64,000 nt of DNA, from NCBI GenBank assembly GCA_022009855.1, contig CP091727.1, positions 806,001 through 870,000 of the forward strand. The letters run 5' to 3'. Source of the DNA: Lentisphaeria bacterium (GTDB taxonomy: Bacteria; Verrucomicrobiota; Lentisphaeria; Victivallales; Victivallaceae). Shown one piece after another: positions 50,330-61,014 of the stretch. Position numbers and translations under genes: made by a program. Numbering within the stretch: the first letter of the stretch is position 1; the number at the start of each line of letters is the position of its first letter. The notes below the pieces were generated by a model. It ran no database searches. It worked only from the letters and a program-made list of their open reading frames with translations, and had not been told where the DNA came from.

Positions 50330-52334
50330 GTGCCGGACCGGGCGCACCGGGAGTCCGCCGCGGCGGTCATCGACCCGGCCTGGTCTGTGGAAACACCAGT
50401 GCCGGAGGGTGCCGCGCCGGCGGGCTGGCTCTATCCGCCGGGCGAATACGAGCGGTTTCTGCTGCAGAAGATGCGCCGCGAAGTCGAGCTCATGAAACTG
50501 CATGTCGGCTACCCCGGCAGCTTCCGGCAGCCCTCGACGGTCTGCTGGTTCCGCCGGCGGGTCCGGCCGGGGGCGCTCCTGCTCCGCGCGAGCGGCGCCC
50601 TCTCCGCCACGCTCGACGGGGTTCCGCTGGCGGCGGAGCTGCAGAGCAACGGCGTGCTCCGCCTCCATCCCGAACAGGAAGGGGTGCTGACTCTGCGGGT
50701 GGAGACCGGTTCCAGTGGAGAACTCCTGCCGGGGGATTCTCCCTTTCCTCCCCTCAGCTGGGAGGCATCGAGCGATGGCGACCACTTCGAGGCGGCGCTG
50801 CCGGGCGGCGCCCCGGCGGGGGACCCGCTGCCGACCCTCCGGCTGACCGCGGCGGAGTACGCGCCGGGGCGCTACGACTTCGGACGGGAGCTGATCGGCA
50901 CGGTCCGGATTCACAGCGAAACCAGACCGGAGTTCGGCTTCGGCGAATCAACCTTCGAGCTGGAGAACCGCGATCCCGCCCGCAGTGAACAGTCGCTGGA
51001 GCTGGTCGAGGCCGCACCGGGCCGCTGGGAGACGCCGGGAGCGCTCGCCTTCCGCTATCTGCGCGTCGGAGCCCCCCTCCCCGGTGAAGGTGGAGTGCGA
51101 CGCCGAGTTTACGCCGGAGCGCTACCGCGGCGCGTTCGCCGCCGATGAGGAGCTGAACCGGATCTGGATGTGTTCAGCCTACACCCTGCGGCTCTGCATC
51201 CGCCACTTTCTGATCGACGGCATCAAGCGGGACCGCCTGCCGTGGGCGGGCGACCTCGCGCTCTCGCTGCTGGCGAACGCCTACACCTTCGCGGACCCCG
51301 AACCGGTCCGCAGAACGCTGACCATTCTCGGCGACGCCGGAATCGGGGAACAGCACGTCAACGGCGCGACCGACTACACCCTCTGGCTGCTGATCTGTCA
51401 CGATCTCTATCTGCGCTACTTCGAGGATCCGGCCTTTCTGGAGCGGCTCTATCCGGGAATCGCGGCGATGGTCCGCCATCTTCTGGAGAGCTCCTCCCCC
51501 TTCCTGCCGCCTGGCAGCTGGGTCTTCATCGACTGGGTGGCCAGCCGGCGGGAGCCGGAGCGGGAATGGAACAGCGAGGAAAAGGAGAGCGCGCTTCAGA
51601 TCCTCTTCTTCCGGGCGCTCGAAGCGGCCGCCCGCCTGGCGGAGCGCCGGCAGGATGGCCGCCTGGCGGAACGGTGCCGCCAACGGGCCGGCGAACTGAA
51701 GGAGAAAATGCTCCGGAACTTCGACGCCCGGCACGGCCTCTTCCCGGCCAATCCGGCACGGCCGGAGCTGGGGTTCTACCGCCACGCCAACATTCTGGCC
51801 GTCCTCTCCGGTCTGGTCGATCCGGCCATGGCGCGCGCCATCATGGAGAAACTGCGCGGCGACGAGCTGCCGCCGGTCGGCACCCCGTATCAGGCGGCGC
51901 TGGAAATTCTGGCGTTTCACCGGGCGGGCCTGCACAAAACCGCCCTCTCCCGGCTCCGGACTATCTGGGGCGGCATGCTCCGGCTGGGTGCGACCACCTT
52001 CTTCGAAGCGTACGACGCCTCGCAGACCGGCAATGAGCGGTACGCCTTCTACCGGCGCCCGTACGGGCTGAGCCTCTGCCATGCGTGGAGCGCGGGTCCG
52101 GCGGCTCTGCTGCCCATTCTCTTCTTCGGCTGTGAACCGACGTCGGACGGCTGGCGCACCTTCCGGCTTGCTCCGTCGCCGCTCTGCCGGGGAAAGGAAG
52201 CGGCGACCATCCCCACGCCGGCCGGAGCGATCCGGCTGTGGCGGGAAGAGGGTCGCCTGCGGGAGGAGTTTCCGCCGGAGATCACTCCGGAAGTTCCCCT
52301 GAGTACCGGGAATCCCGACCGCCGTGACGGATGA
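50330..52334 (+). CDS. GH78-like alpha-rhamnosidase-type protein in frame with hydE (one frameshift)
   Basis: About 667 residues if it starts at the GTG at 50330, which has GAAGGAG directly before it, too close for normal initiation. The N-terminal half is beta-sandwich (CWFRRRVRPGALLLRASG, PGRYDFGRELIGTVRIHS). An (alpha/alpha)6 barrel follows: RHFLIDGIKRDRLPWAGDLA is the GH78-type catalytic stretch, TTFFEAYDASQTGNERYAFY and YGLSLCHAWSAGPAALLPI are near the C-terminus. Frame is lost near 51073: five instead of six C give VGAPSPVKVECDAEF. Its 3' end overlaps the convergent phoU by 53 bp. A true fusion with HydE is unlikely; a lost stop or start is more probable. Confidence 0.7.
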
Positions 52335-52971
52335 TTTTCCCAAGTTCCAGATAGACGATATCTTCGCAGATGTTGGTGGTGCAGTCGCCGATCCGCTCCA
52401 GATGTTTGGCGATCAGGATCACATCGGTGCAGTAGCCGGCCAGGCCGGGCTGTTTCTGGAGCTGTTCGACGGCACGGTCGCAGATCTCGCCGCTGAGCGT
52501 ATCCACCGTCCGGTCATCCCGGATCACTTCACTGGCTTCCAGACAGTTGCGTGCCACCAGCGCATCGAGGGCGCGCTTGAGCATCTGCCGCACCAGCGAA
52601 ACCAGCGGGTCGAAGTCGAAGAGGACCTCCGGTTTCACGGTATCCTCGGCCATGGAGACGGCGCGTCCGGCGATGTTGGCGGCGAGGTCGCCGATCCGCT
52701 CCAGTTCGCCGTTCACCTTGAGAAAGGTGATGATGTAGCGAAGATCCCCCGCCACCGGCTGATGGAGGGCGAGGATCTTCAGGCACTCCTCCTCGATGGC
52801 GATCTCATGCTGGTCGATGACGTCGTCGTGAGCGATAAGCTCCCGGGCGGCGGCCTCGTCCCGCTCCCGGGCGGCGGTGACCGCCTTTCTGACCGCATCC
52901 TCCACTTCGGCCGCCAGTTCACTGACCAGCCGCTGCAGGTTGCCGATCTCTTTGGCAAGATGAGCTCTCAT
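52282..52971 (-). CDS. phoU: Phosphate transport system regulator PhoU
   Basis: Intact, 229 residues, made of two related three-helix bundles. Both halves carry the metal-binding motif: FLKVNGELERIGDLAANIA and LIAKHLERIGDCTTNICED. Links the Pst transporter to the PhoR kinase and represses phosphate-starvation genes when phosphate is ample. Last gene of pstSCAB-phoU, 57 bp after pstB. Confidence 0.95.
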   Translation of the reverse strand: MRAHLAKEIGNLQRLVSELAAEVEDAVRKAVTAARERDEAAARELIAHDDVIDQHEIAIEEECLKILALHQPVAGDLRYIITFLKVNGELERIGDLAANIAGRAVSMAEDTVKPEVLFDFDPLVSLVRQMLKRALDALVARNCLEASEVIRDDRTVDTLSGEICDRAVEQLQKQPGLAGYCTDVILIAKHLERIGDCTTNICEDIVYLELGKIIRHGGRDSRYSGELPE

Positions 52972-53028
52972 ACTTTCTGATTCCTCTGTATCACGGTTGA
53001 AATTGTTTCGATATCCGCCGGAGAGGCC

Positions 53029-53808
53029 TCATCCGAAGCGTCCGGTGATGTACTCCTCGGTCTTCTTCTCCGCCGGGTTGGTGAAGATCTTTTCGGTAAC
53101 GTCGTATTCGACGATCCGCCCCTTGTAGAAGAAGGCGGTGTAGTCGCTGATGCGGGAGGCCTGCTGCATGTTGTGCGTGACGATCACGACGGTGAAGCGA
53201 CTGCGCAGTTCGAGCACCAGATCCTCGATCTTGAGCGTCGCCACCGGGTCGATGGCGCTGGTCGGTTCATCCATCAGCAGGATCTCCGGCTCGGCGGCGA
53301 TGGCGCGGGCGATGCAGAGAGGCGCTGCTGCTGGCCGCCGGAGAGGGCGAGACCGCTCTTCTTGAGCTTGTCCTTGACCTCGTCCCAGAGCGAAGCGCCG
53401 CGCAGGGCCGCCTCGACCCGGTCGGCGATCTCGCTGCGGGAGAGTTTGAAATGCAGCCGCATCGGATAGGCGACGTTGTCGAAGACCGACATCGGGAACG
53501 GCGTCGGCTTCTGGAAGATCATGCCGACCTTCCGGCGCAGTTCGAGCACATCCACCTCGGGCGAGAGGATGTTGACCCCGTCGATCTCCACGCTCCCTTC
53601 GGCCCGCTGGCCGCGGTAGAGTTCGAAGATGCGGTTGTAGACCCGCAGATGCGTGGACTTTCCGCAACCGGAGGGACCGATCACCGCGGTGATCCGGTTC
53701 GCCCGGATGTCGAGGTTGTTGTCGAAGAGCGCCTGGTGCCCTTTTTCGTAAAAAGAAGTTCAGATGTTTCACCGATATTTTTACCGGAGGAAGAGCTTCA
53801 GCGTCCAT
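53029..53808 (-). CDS. pstB: Phosphate ABC transporter ATP-binding protein (two frameshifts)
   Basis: 258 residues after correction, the exact usual length. Walker A GPSGCGKST, Q-loop GMIFQKPTPFPMSVFDN, signature LSGGQQQRLCIARAIA, Walker B ILLMDEPTSAID, switch His in VIVTHNMQQASR. Frame is lost near 53752 (one T extra; FFYEKGHQALFDN restored) and near 53327, where a CT pair is duplicated, the only two-base event in the window. It starts inside the end of pstA (11-bp overlap). Confidence 0.95.
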   Translation of the reverse strand: MDAEALPPVKISVKHLNFFLRKRAPGALRQQPRHPGEPDHRGDRSLRLRKVHASAGLQPHLRTLPRPAGRRERGDRRGQHPLARGGCARTAPEGRHDLPEADAVPDVGLRQRRLSDAAAFQTLPQRDRRPGRGGPARRFALGRGQGQAQEERSRPLRRPAAAPLCIARAIAAEPEILLMDEPTSAIDPVATLKIEDLVLELRSRFTVVIVTHNMQQASRISDYTAFFYKGRIVEYDVTEKIFTNPAEKKTEEYITGRFG

Positions 53809-54674
53809 GGTGTTTCTCCTTGAAAACGATCCGGGTCGCGATGTTCAGCGCGAGCACCATCAATGTAACGATCAAAGCGGCTCCCCACCCGGCCGCATGC
53901 TGGTCGGCGAAGGGAGAGTTGGTCGAGTATTCCGTGATCAGAACCGGCAGGTTTGCGGTCGGGCCGGTGAAGTAGTTCTTCGGCCAGGCGTCGCTCCAGA
54001 GGGCGGTGAAGAGCAGCGGAGCGGTCTCCCCGCTGACCCGGGCGACGGCGAGCAGGATTCCGGTGATGAGTCCGCCCCGGGCGGAACGGCAGACAATCTG
54101 CAGCGACGCACGGGCGCGGGTGGTGCCCAGCGCCAGTGCGGACTCCCCGGAGGGAATCCGGCACCATCAGCAGCATGTCCTCGGTGGTGCGCAGGACCAC
54201 AGGCACCATCAGAATCGCCAGCGCGACCGAACCGGCGAACCCGGAGAAGGTGCCCAGCGGAATCACCAGCACCGCGTAGACGAAGAGGCCTACCACCACC
54301 GACGGCATGCCCATCATCACGTTTGCGGCGAAACGGATCAGATTTCCGACGCGGGTGTTGCGTCCGAATTCGGCAAGGTAGATGCCGCCGAGCACCGCGG
54401 GCGGGATGCCGATCAGCGCGGCGCCGAAGGTGATCGCCAGCGTGCCGAGCAGAGCGTTGGCGATGCCGGAGTCCTCCGCGCCGAACGGTTTGGAGGGTTC
54501 CGTGAGAAATTCCAGACTGATGACCGCCGCACCGCGGGAGACCACCGTCCAGAGAATCCAGATCATGCCGGCGACCGCGACCGCGAGGGCCGCGACCGAG
54601 AGGATGCGCACGATCCGGTCAACCAGTTTGCGGCGGAAGAGACCGCGGCGGCGGGTGGAAGAGACGAACGTCAT
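53798..54674 (-). CDS. pstA: Phosphate ABC transporter permease PstA (one frameshift)
   Basis: 291 residues with six hydrophobic segments (ILSVAALAVAVAGMIWILW, IRFAANVMMGMPSVVVGL, AGSVALAILMVPVVL). The permease coupling motif is RESALALGTTRARASLQIV, restored when one G is removed near 54150. The chain then ends FKEKHHGR. Inner-membrane partner of PstC. Confidence 0.94.
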
Positions 54675-54675
54675 T

Positions 54676-55611
54676 TTACTTTTCTCCCCGTTTGGCGCCG
54701 GTCATGAAGAGGTAGTACTGCGCCAGGATCTGCACCCCCAGCGCCATCAGCAGCAGGATCAGCCCCAGCGCGAAGAGCACCGCCCGCAGGATGCCGTCGG
54801 CCTCCGCGAAGTTGTTGGCCAGCGTCGCGGCGATGGTGGTGCCGCTCGCATAGAGGTCGACCGGCATTTCGACGACGTTGCCGACCACGAAGAGGACCGC
54901 CATCGTCTCGCCGAGCGCCCGGCCGAGGCCGATGAAGATGCCGCCGAGCAGGCCGCGGATGCCGTACCGCATGACGATGTCACGGGCGGTCTCCCAGCGG
55001 GTGCAGCCGATGCCGTAGGCGGATTCGCGCAGGACGCCCGGCGTCATTTTAAAGACGTTCCGCATCACCGCCGACATGTAGGGCAGCACCATCAGCGCGA
55101 GAATCAGCGAAGCGGTGAGAATTCCGAACCCGTTGCCGTCCTGCCCGAAGAAGGGGATGCTCCCCAGATGCAGCGTCTCCGAGAGGAAGGGCTGGACGTA
55201 ATCCTGCATCAGCGGCACGAGAATGAACAGCCCCCACATGCCGTAGATGACGCTGGGAATCGCCGCGAGCAGATCGAGCGCCTGGCTGAGCACCTCGCCG
55301 ATGCCGGCGGGTGCATCCACCAGGAAGAGCGCGGTCACGAAGGCCGGCGGAATCGAAATCAGCAGCGCAAGCGCAGTCGTGAGCAGCGTTCCGACAATCG
55401 CCGGCAGCGCGCCGTAACTGTTGGCAACCGGGTCCCAATCCGTGCCGATGATGAATCCGGGGCCGAACTCCCGCCAGGCCGGAAAGGATCCCCAGCCGAG
55501 CTGGATCAGGAACGCCGCCAGCAGCGCGGGCACCAGAAGCGCACTTCCGGCCGCGGCGACCCGGAACAGCCGATCCATGCCGGCAGAGGTGACTGGAATG
55601 ATCCGAATCAT
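54676..55611 (-). CDS. pstC: Phosphate ABC transporter permease PstC
   Basis: Intact, 311 residues with six membrane segments (LLVPALLAAFLIQLGW, LLTTALALLISIPPAFV, ILTASLILALMVLPYMSAVM). Coupling motif RESAYGIGCTRWETARDIVM and GIFIGLGRALGETMAV are typical of PstC. The start at 55611 is preferred over upstream codons because the first helix follows directly. One base separates it from pstA. Confidence 0.95.
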   Translation of the reverse strand: MIRIIPVTSAGMDRLFRVAAAGSALLVPALLAAFLIQLGWGSFPAWREFGPGFIIGTDWDPVANSYGALPAIVGTLLTTALALLISIPPAFVTALFLVDAPAGIGEVLSQALDLLAAIPSVIYGMWGLFILVPLMQDYVQPFLSETLHLGSIPFFGQDGNGFGILTASLILALMVLPYMSAVMRNVFKMTPGVLRESAYGIGCTRWETARDIVMRYGIRGLLGGIFIGLGRALGETMAVLFVVGNVVEMPVDLYASGTTIAATLANNFAEADGILRAVLFALGLILLLMALGVQILAQYYLFMTGAKRGEK

Positions 55612-55636
55612 GATACAGCTCCGACTCGACACTTTC

Positions 55637-56673
55637 TCAGAACTTGACCGGCTGACCGTTGCAGCGGATCTCATCCGCCCAGCATTTGCGGACCAGCTCC
55701 AGCACCTTGCCGGTGAGCGGCACGTAGTTGAGCCGGGAGGCGGTGACCGCGCCCGACGTGTAGCACCAGTTGAAGTAGTTCAGCAGAGCGGCCGCTTTCG
55801 CCGCATCGGTCTGGTTGCGCTGCACGAGCACGTAGGTGACACCGGTGATCGGCCAGCTCTCGTCGCCGCTCTGATCGGTGAGCACCATGTAGAAGCCTTC
55901 GGCGGGATCCCACTGCGCGTTCGCCGCGGAGGACTGGAAGGTGGCGGGGGTCGGCCGGACGAACTTCCCGGCTTTGTTCTTTAACGTCACCATCGAGAGC
56001 TTCGCTTCGACAGCGTAGGTATATTCGGTATAGCCGATCGCGCCGTTGATCCGGGCGACGGTGTTGCAGACGCCGGGGTTCTTCTGGCCGCCGATGCCGA
56101 CCGGCCAGTTGACCGCCGGACCGGCGCCGACCTTGTCGCGCCACTCCTTCGAGATCTTCGAGAGGTAGTTGGTGAAGATGAAGCTGGTTCCGGAGCTGTC
56201 CGAACGGCGCACGACGACGATGTTCCGCTTCGGGAGCTTCACGCCCGGGTTGAGCGCGACGATCTTCGGATCGTTCCACTTTTAATCTGCCCGAGGTAGA
56301 TTCCGGCGAGGGTCTCCTGATCGAGCTGGAGCGTGTTCGGCTTGACGCCGCGGATGTTGACGATCACCACCACGCCGCCGGTCAGCATCGGGAACTGGCA
56401 GAGGTTGGCGGCATCCAGCTCCTTGCGGGTGAGCGGATTGTCGGTTCCGCCGAAATCGACGGTACCGTCCTTGATCTGGTTGATTCCGGCGCCGGAGCCG
56501 CTGCTCTGGTAGTTGACCCGGATCTTCTCGCCGGTGGACTGGGAGAAGCCGTAGGTCCAGGCGCGATAGACCGGCGCGGGGAACGATGCGCCCGCTCCGT
56601 TGATGGAAACGTCGGCCGCTCCGGCCGCAAGCGGAAGGAGCGCAATTAACGCAAGCTTTCGGAAGAGATTCAT
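55637..56673 (-). CDS. pstS: Periplasmic phosphate-binding protein PstS (one frameshift)
   Basis: About 345 residues with a signal peptide (LALIALLPLAAGAADVS). Phosphate-contacting motifs: GAGASFPAPVYRAWTYGF, NYQSSGSGAGINQI, DFGGTDNPLT and RSDSSGTSFIFTNYLS. Frame is lost near 56281: one more A gives LGQIKKWNDPKIVALNPG. AAGGAG precedes the ATG. First gene of the operon, behind a Pho-box-like repeat. Confidence 0.95.
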
Positions 56674-56760
56674 CTTATACTCCTTGTTGATGTTCCTCCC
56701 CGGCATCTGTCTGCGGAGGGTTCCTTCTCCGGGGATTCGCTGTATAAGATATCCTCCCAT

Positions 56761-56788
56761 TGTTAGAGTTTGGTTAGCGTCGTATTAA
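56761..56788 (-). promoter_or_regulatory. Pho-box-like direct repeats upstream of pstS
   Basis: On the minus strand TTAATA, CTAACC and CTAACA recur with an exact 11-bp period (56788-56783, 56777-56772, 56766-56761). Tandem 11-bp hexamers are the design of PhoP/PhoB boxes. They lie ~90 bp upstream of pstS with a TATCTT-like -10 following. Confidence 0.55.
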
Positions 56789-56820
56789 AATTCTCCCAGA
56801 TCGCGAGATTCCGGAGACAG

Positions 56821-56860
56821 AAAAGGCGGGAAGAAGCTTTTCCGTCAGCTCCTTCCCGCC
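56821..56860 (-). terminator. Terminator of metY
   Basis: A 9-bp stem (GGCGGGAAG with CTTCCCGCC on the minus strand), a long loop, then TTTT. It lies 22 bp after the metY stop. Confidence 0.7.
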
Positions 56861-56882
56861 GAAGTGAAACAACAGCAACGTG

Positions 56883-58160
56883 TCAGGCGTTGGCCAGCGC
56901 CTGGTCGAAATCCGCCTTGAGATCGTCGATGTTCTCGATACCGACCGAAAGCCGGATCATGTCGGGCGACACCCCGGCCGCCTCCAGTTCGGCATCGGTA
57001 AGCTGCCGGTGGGTCATGCTGGCCGGATGGAGCACGCAGGTCCGCACGTCGGCGACGTGGACGACGATGGCGGCGAGCCGGAGGGAGTTCATCACCCGCT
57101 CGCCGGCGGCCTTGCCGCCCTTGACCCCGAAGCAGAGCACGCCGGAGGCGCCGTCGGGCAGGTATTTGCGCGCCATCTCGTGCTCCGGCGAAGAGGCCAG
57201 TCCGGGATAGTTCACCCAGCTCACCTTCGGATGCGCCTCGAGGAATTCGGCCATCGCAAGCGCATTCCGGCTGTGGCGCTCCATGCGCAGCGGAAGCGTC
57301 TCCAGCCCGAGGTTGGTGAGAAAGGCGTTGAAAGGCGCCATCGGCACGCCCATGTCGCGGATGAACTGGGCGCGCAGCTTCACCGAATACGGACAGGCGG
57401 CGAAGTTGTCGGTGTAGACCAGCCCGTGATAGGCCGGATCCGGTTCGCACAGGTCGGGGAACTTGCCGTTCTTCCAGTTGAAACCGCCCTTCTCGATGAT
57501 GATGCCGCCGACGCACTGAGCATGGCCGTCGGCATATTTGGAGGTGGAGTGGGTGACGATATCCGCGCCGAACTCAAAGGGACGGCAGAGACAGGGGGTC
57601 GGGAAGGTGTTGTCGACAATGAGCGGAATGCCGGCGGCGTGGGCGATGCCGGCGAAGCGCTCGATGTCGAGCACCACCAGCGCCGGGTTGGCGAGCGCTT
57701 CGGCGAAGATCGCCTTGGTGTTCGGTCGGATTGCGGCGGCGACAGTGGCGGAGTCGTCGTGGGGCCGGACGAAACTCACCTCGATGCCCATCTTGTGAAA
57801 GGTGTTGGTCAGCAGCGAAACAGTTCCGCCGTAGAGGCTCGACACCGCGAGGATATGATCTCCCGCCGAGGCGAGGTTGAGCATCGAAAGCATCGTGGCG
57901 GTCTGTCCGGCGCTGACCGCGACGGCGGCGACGCCGCCCTCCAGCGCGGCCATCCGCTTCTCGAAGGCGTCGACGGTCGGATTGGCGAGCCGGGTGTAGA
58001 AGAAGCCGTCCCGCTTGAGGTCGAAGAGGTCGGCGACGCTCTGGGCGTCGTCATACTTGAACGTGGTGCTCTGATAGAGCGGCAGCACCCGGGGGTCGCC
58101 GTTGCCGGGAGTATAGCCGCACTGGACCGCCCGGGTTTCGATTTTCCAATTTTCGTTCAT
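56883..58160 (-). CDS. metY: O-acetylhomoserine sulfhydrylase
   Basis: Intact, 425 residues, the MetY length (longer than MetB/MetC). PLP enzyme that makes homocysteine from O-acetylhomoserine and sulfide. YQSTTFKYDDAQSVADLF, FYTRLANPTVDAFEKRMA, the PLP Lys in VTHSTSKYADGH, and TCVLHPASMTHRQL near the C-terminus. Direct sulfide incorporation fits an anaerobic, sulfide-rich habitat. Confidence 0.95.
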   Translation of the reverse strand: MNENWKIETRAVQCGYTPGNGDPRVLPLYQSTTFKYDDAQSVADLFDLKRDGFFYTRLANPTVDAFEKRMAALEGGVAAVAVSAGQTATMLSMLNLASAGDHILAVSSLYGGTVSLLTNTFHKMGIEVSFVRPHDDSATVAAAIRPNTKAIFAEALANPALVVLDIERFAGIAHAAGIPLIVDNTFPTPCLCRPFEFGADIVTHSTSKYADGHAQCVGGIIIEKGGFNWKNGKFPDLCEPDPAYHGLVYTDNFAACPYSVKLRAQFIRDMGVPMAPFNAFLTNLGLETLPLRMERHSRNALAMAEFLEAHPKVSWVNYPGLASSPEHEMARKYLPDGASGVLCFGVKGGKAAGERVMNSLRLAAIVVHVADVRTCVLHPASMTHRQLTDAELEAAGVSPDMIRLSVGIENIDDLKADFDQALANA

Positions 58161-58320
58161 TTCCGCAATTCCTGTTTTATGTTTATGAGGTTGAAAGTGT
58201 TCCGACTTCCGATGCCGCCGCCGAGGCGTCTTCCCTGCATTTTCCGCCGGATTCCGGAGGAAATGCCGTTTCCGTCGTCAGAATATAACCTCGCAAACGG
58301 CTTTTTACAAGATGGAGAGG

Positions 58321-58349
58321 TTGCTTTCCGGAGGAAACGGGTGTATATT
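58321..58349 (+). promoter_or_regulatory. Promoter of ptsH-ptsI
   Basis: TTGCTT (58321-58326), 17 bp, TATATT (58344-58349), 51 bp before the ptsH start. Confidence 0.55.
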
Positions 58350-58400
58350 ATAAGATTACAGGAAAGATTCAACCTTCAACAACCAGGGATACCACGGCGG

Positions 58401-58694
58401 ATGATGGCGGAAGAGCTTGTCAAAAAGATCGTCACTGTGAGCAATCTTCGCGGACTGCATGCGCGGCCCGCGGCGGAGCTCTCCAAGCTGGCTTCCGGCT
58501 TCCGGGCGGAAGTGACACTCGAGCGTGAAGATCAACAGGAAGCCCCCGCCGACTGCCGCAGTATCATGGGGTTGCTGATGATGGCGGCCGGAAAGGACAC
58601 CCGGCTGCACCTCTGCGCCTCCGGGCCGGACGCCGAAGAGGCCGCGAAACGGATCTGTGAATATTTCGAATCCGGATTCGGCGAAGCAGAGTAG
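58401..58694 (+). CDS. ptsH: Phosphocarrier protein HPr
   Basis: 97 residues from the first of two adjacent ATG codons. The phosphorylated His is in NLRGLHARPAAELSKLA (residue ~20) and the regulatory Ser in DCRSIMGLLMMAAG, so it can be a target of both Enzyme I and HPr kinase. Followed 31 bp later by ptsI. No Enzyme II gene is in the window. Confidence 0.95.
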   Translation: MMAEELVKKIVTVSNLRGLHARPAAELSKLASGFRAEVTLEREDQQEAPADCRSIMGLLMMAAGKDTRLHLCASGPDAEEAAKRICEYFESGFGEAE

Positions 58695-58725
58695 AACCAG
58701 CCTGCGACGAGGAGGGCCGGAAGAA

Positions 58726-60494
<1,769 letters not shown>

Positions 60495-60582
60495 AAATGT
60501 TCCGTTCCGGACTTGGAAACCGGAGAGGAAAATGCTATATTAACCGGGTTGTATTTTTGACGTTCCCGTTAACAATCCGGTG

Positions 60583-61002
60583 ATGAATATGGAAAACAGA
60601 GTGAAAACAATCTACCTCTCGGGTCCGATCATGGACGAACACGAAGGGAGTGCCCGCGCCTGGCGCGACGCGGCGAAGCTTCTGCTCGGCAGACAGTTCC
60701 GGTTGCTCGACCCGATGCGTCGCGCCTTTGTGGACCGCAAGGTGGACAGTGCAAATGAAATCGTCGAGTTCGATCTTCAGGATGTCCGTGACGCGGACAT
60801 CATTCTGGTGAACTACAACAAGCCGAGCATCGGCACGAGCATGGAGGTGTTCTATGCCGCGCACAATCTCGGCAAATTCGTCGTCGCATTCTCGCCGTTC
60901 GAATATCAGGACTGCAGCCCCTGGATGGCGCGTTTCTGCACCAAGATTCTCGGTTCGCTGGAGGAGGCGGCGGGATACATCAACACCCATTTTTCTGATT
61001 AG
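60583..61002 (+). CDS. Nucleoside 2-deoxyribosyltransferase-like protein
   Basis: Intact, 139 residues. KTIYLSGPIMDEHEGSA opens a Rossmann-like fold; DADIILVNYNKPSIGTSMEV includes the Asp and the catalytic Glu of the family. These enzymes cleave or exchange the base of deoxynucleosides in salvage. The start is uncertain (GTG 60580, ATG 60583 or 60589) because no clear ribosome-binding site is visible. 12 bp before glmS. Confidence 0.75.
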   Translation: MNMENRVKTIYLSGPIMDEHEGSARAWRDAAKLLLGRQFRLLDPMRRAFVDRKVDSANEIVEFDLQDVRDADIILVNYNKPSIGTSMEVFYAAHNLGKFVVAFSPFEYQDCSPWMARFCTKILGSLEEAAGYINTHFSD

Positions 61003-61014
61003 AGGAGCTGTGCA

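Noticed and set aside
50330..52334. Real HydE-glycosidase fusion protein
   Set aside because: HydE acts in the cytoplasm on an iron cofactor and reaches full length before the join; a lost stop is simpler. Kept as a finding, not as a fused feature.
58161..58400. Small RNA or tRNA between metY and ptsH
   Set aside because: No cloverleaf or conserved RNA motif seen; the region is explained by divergent promoters.
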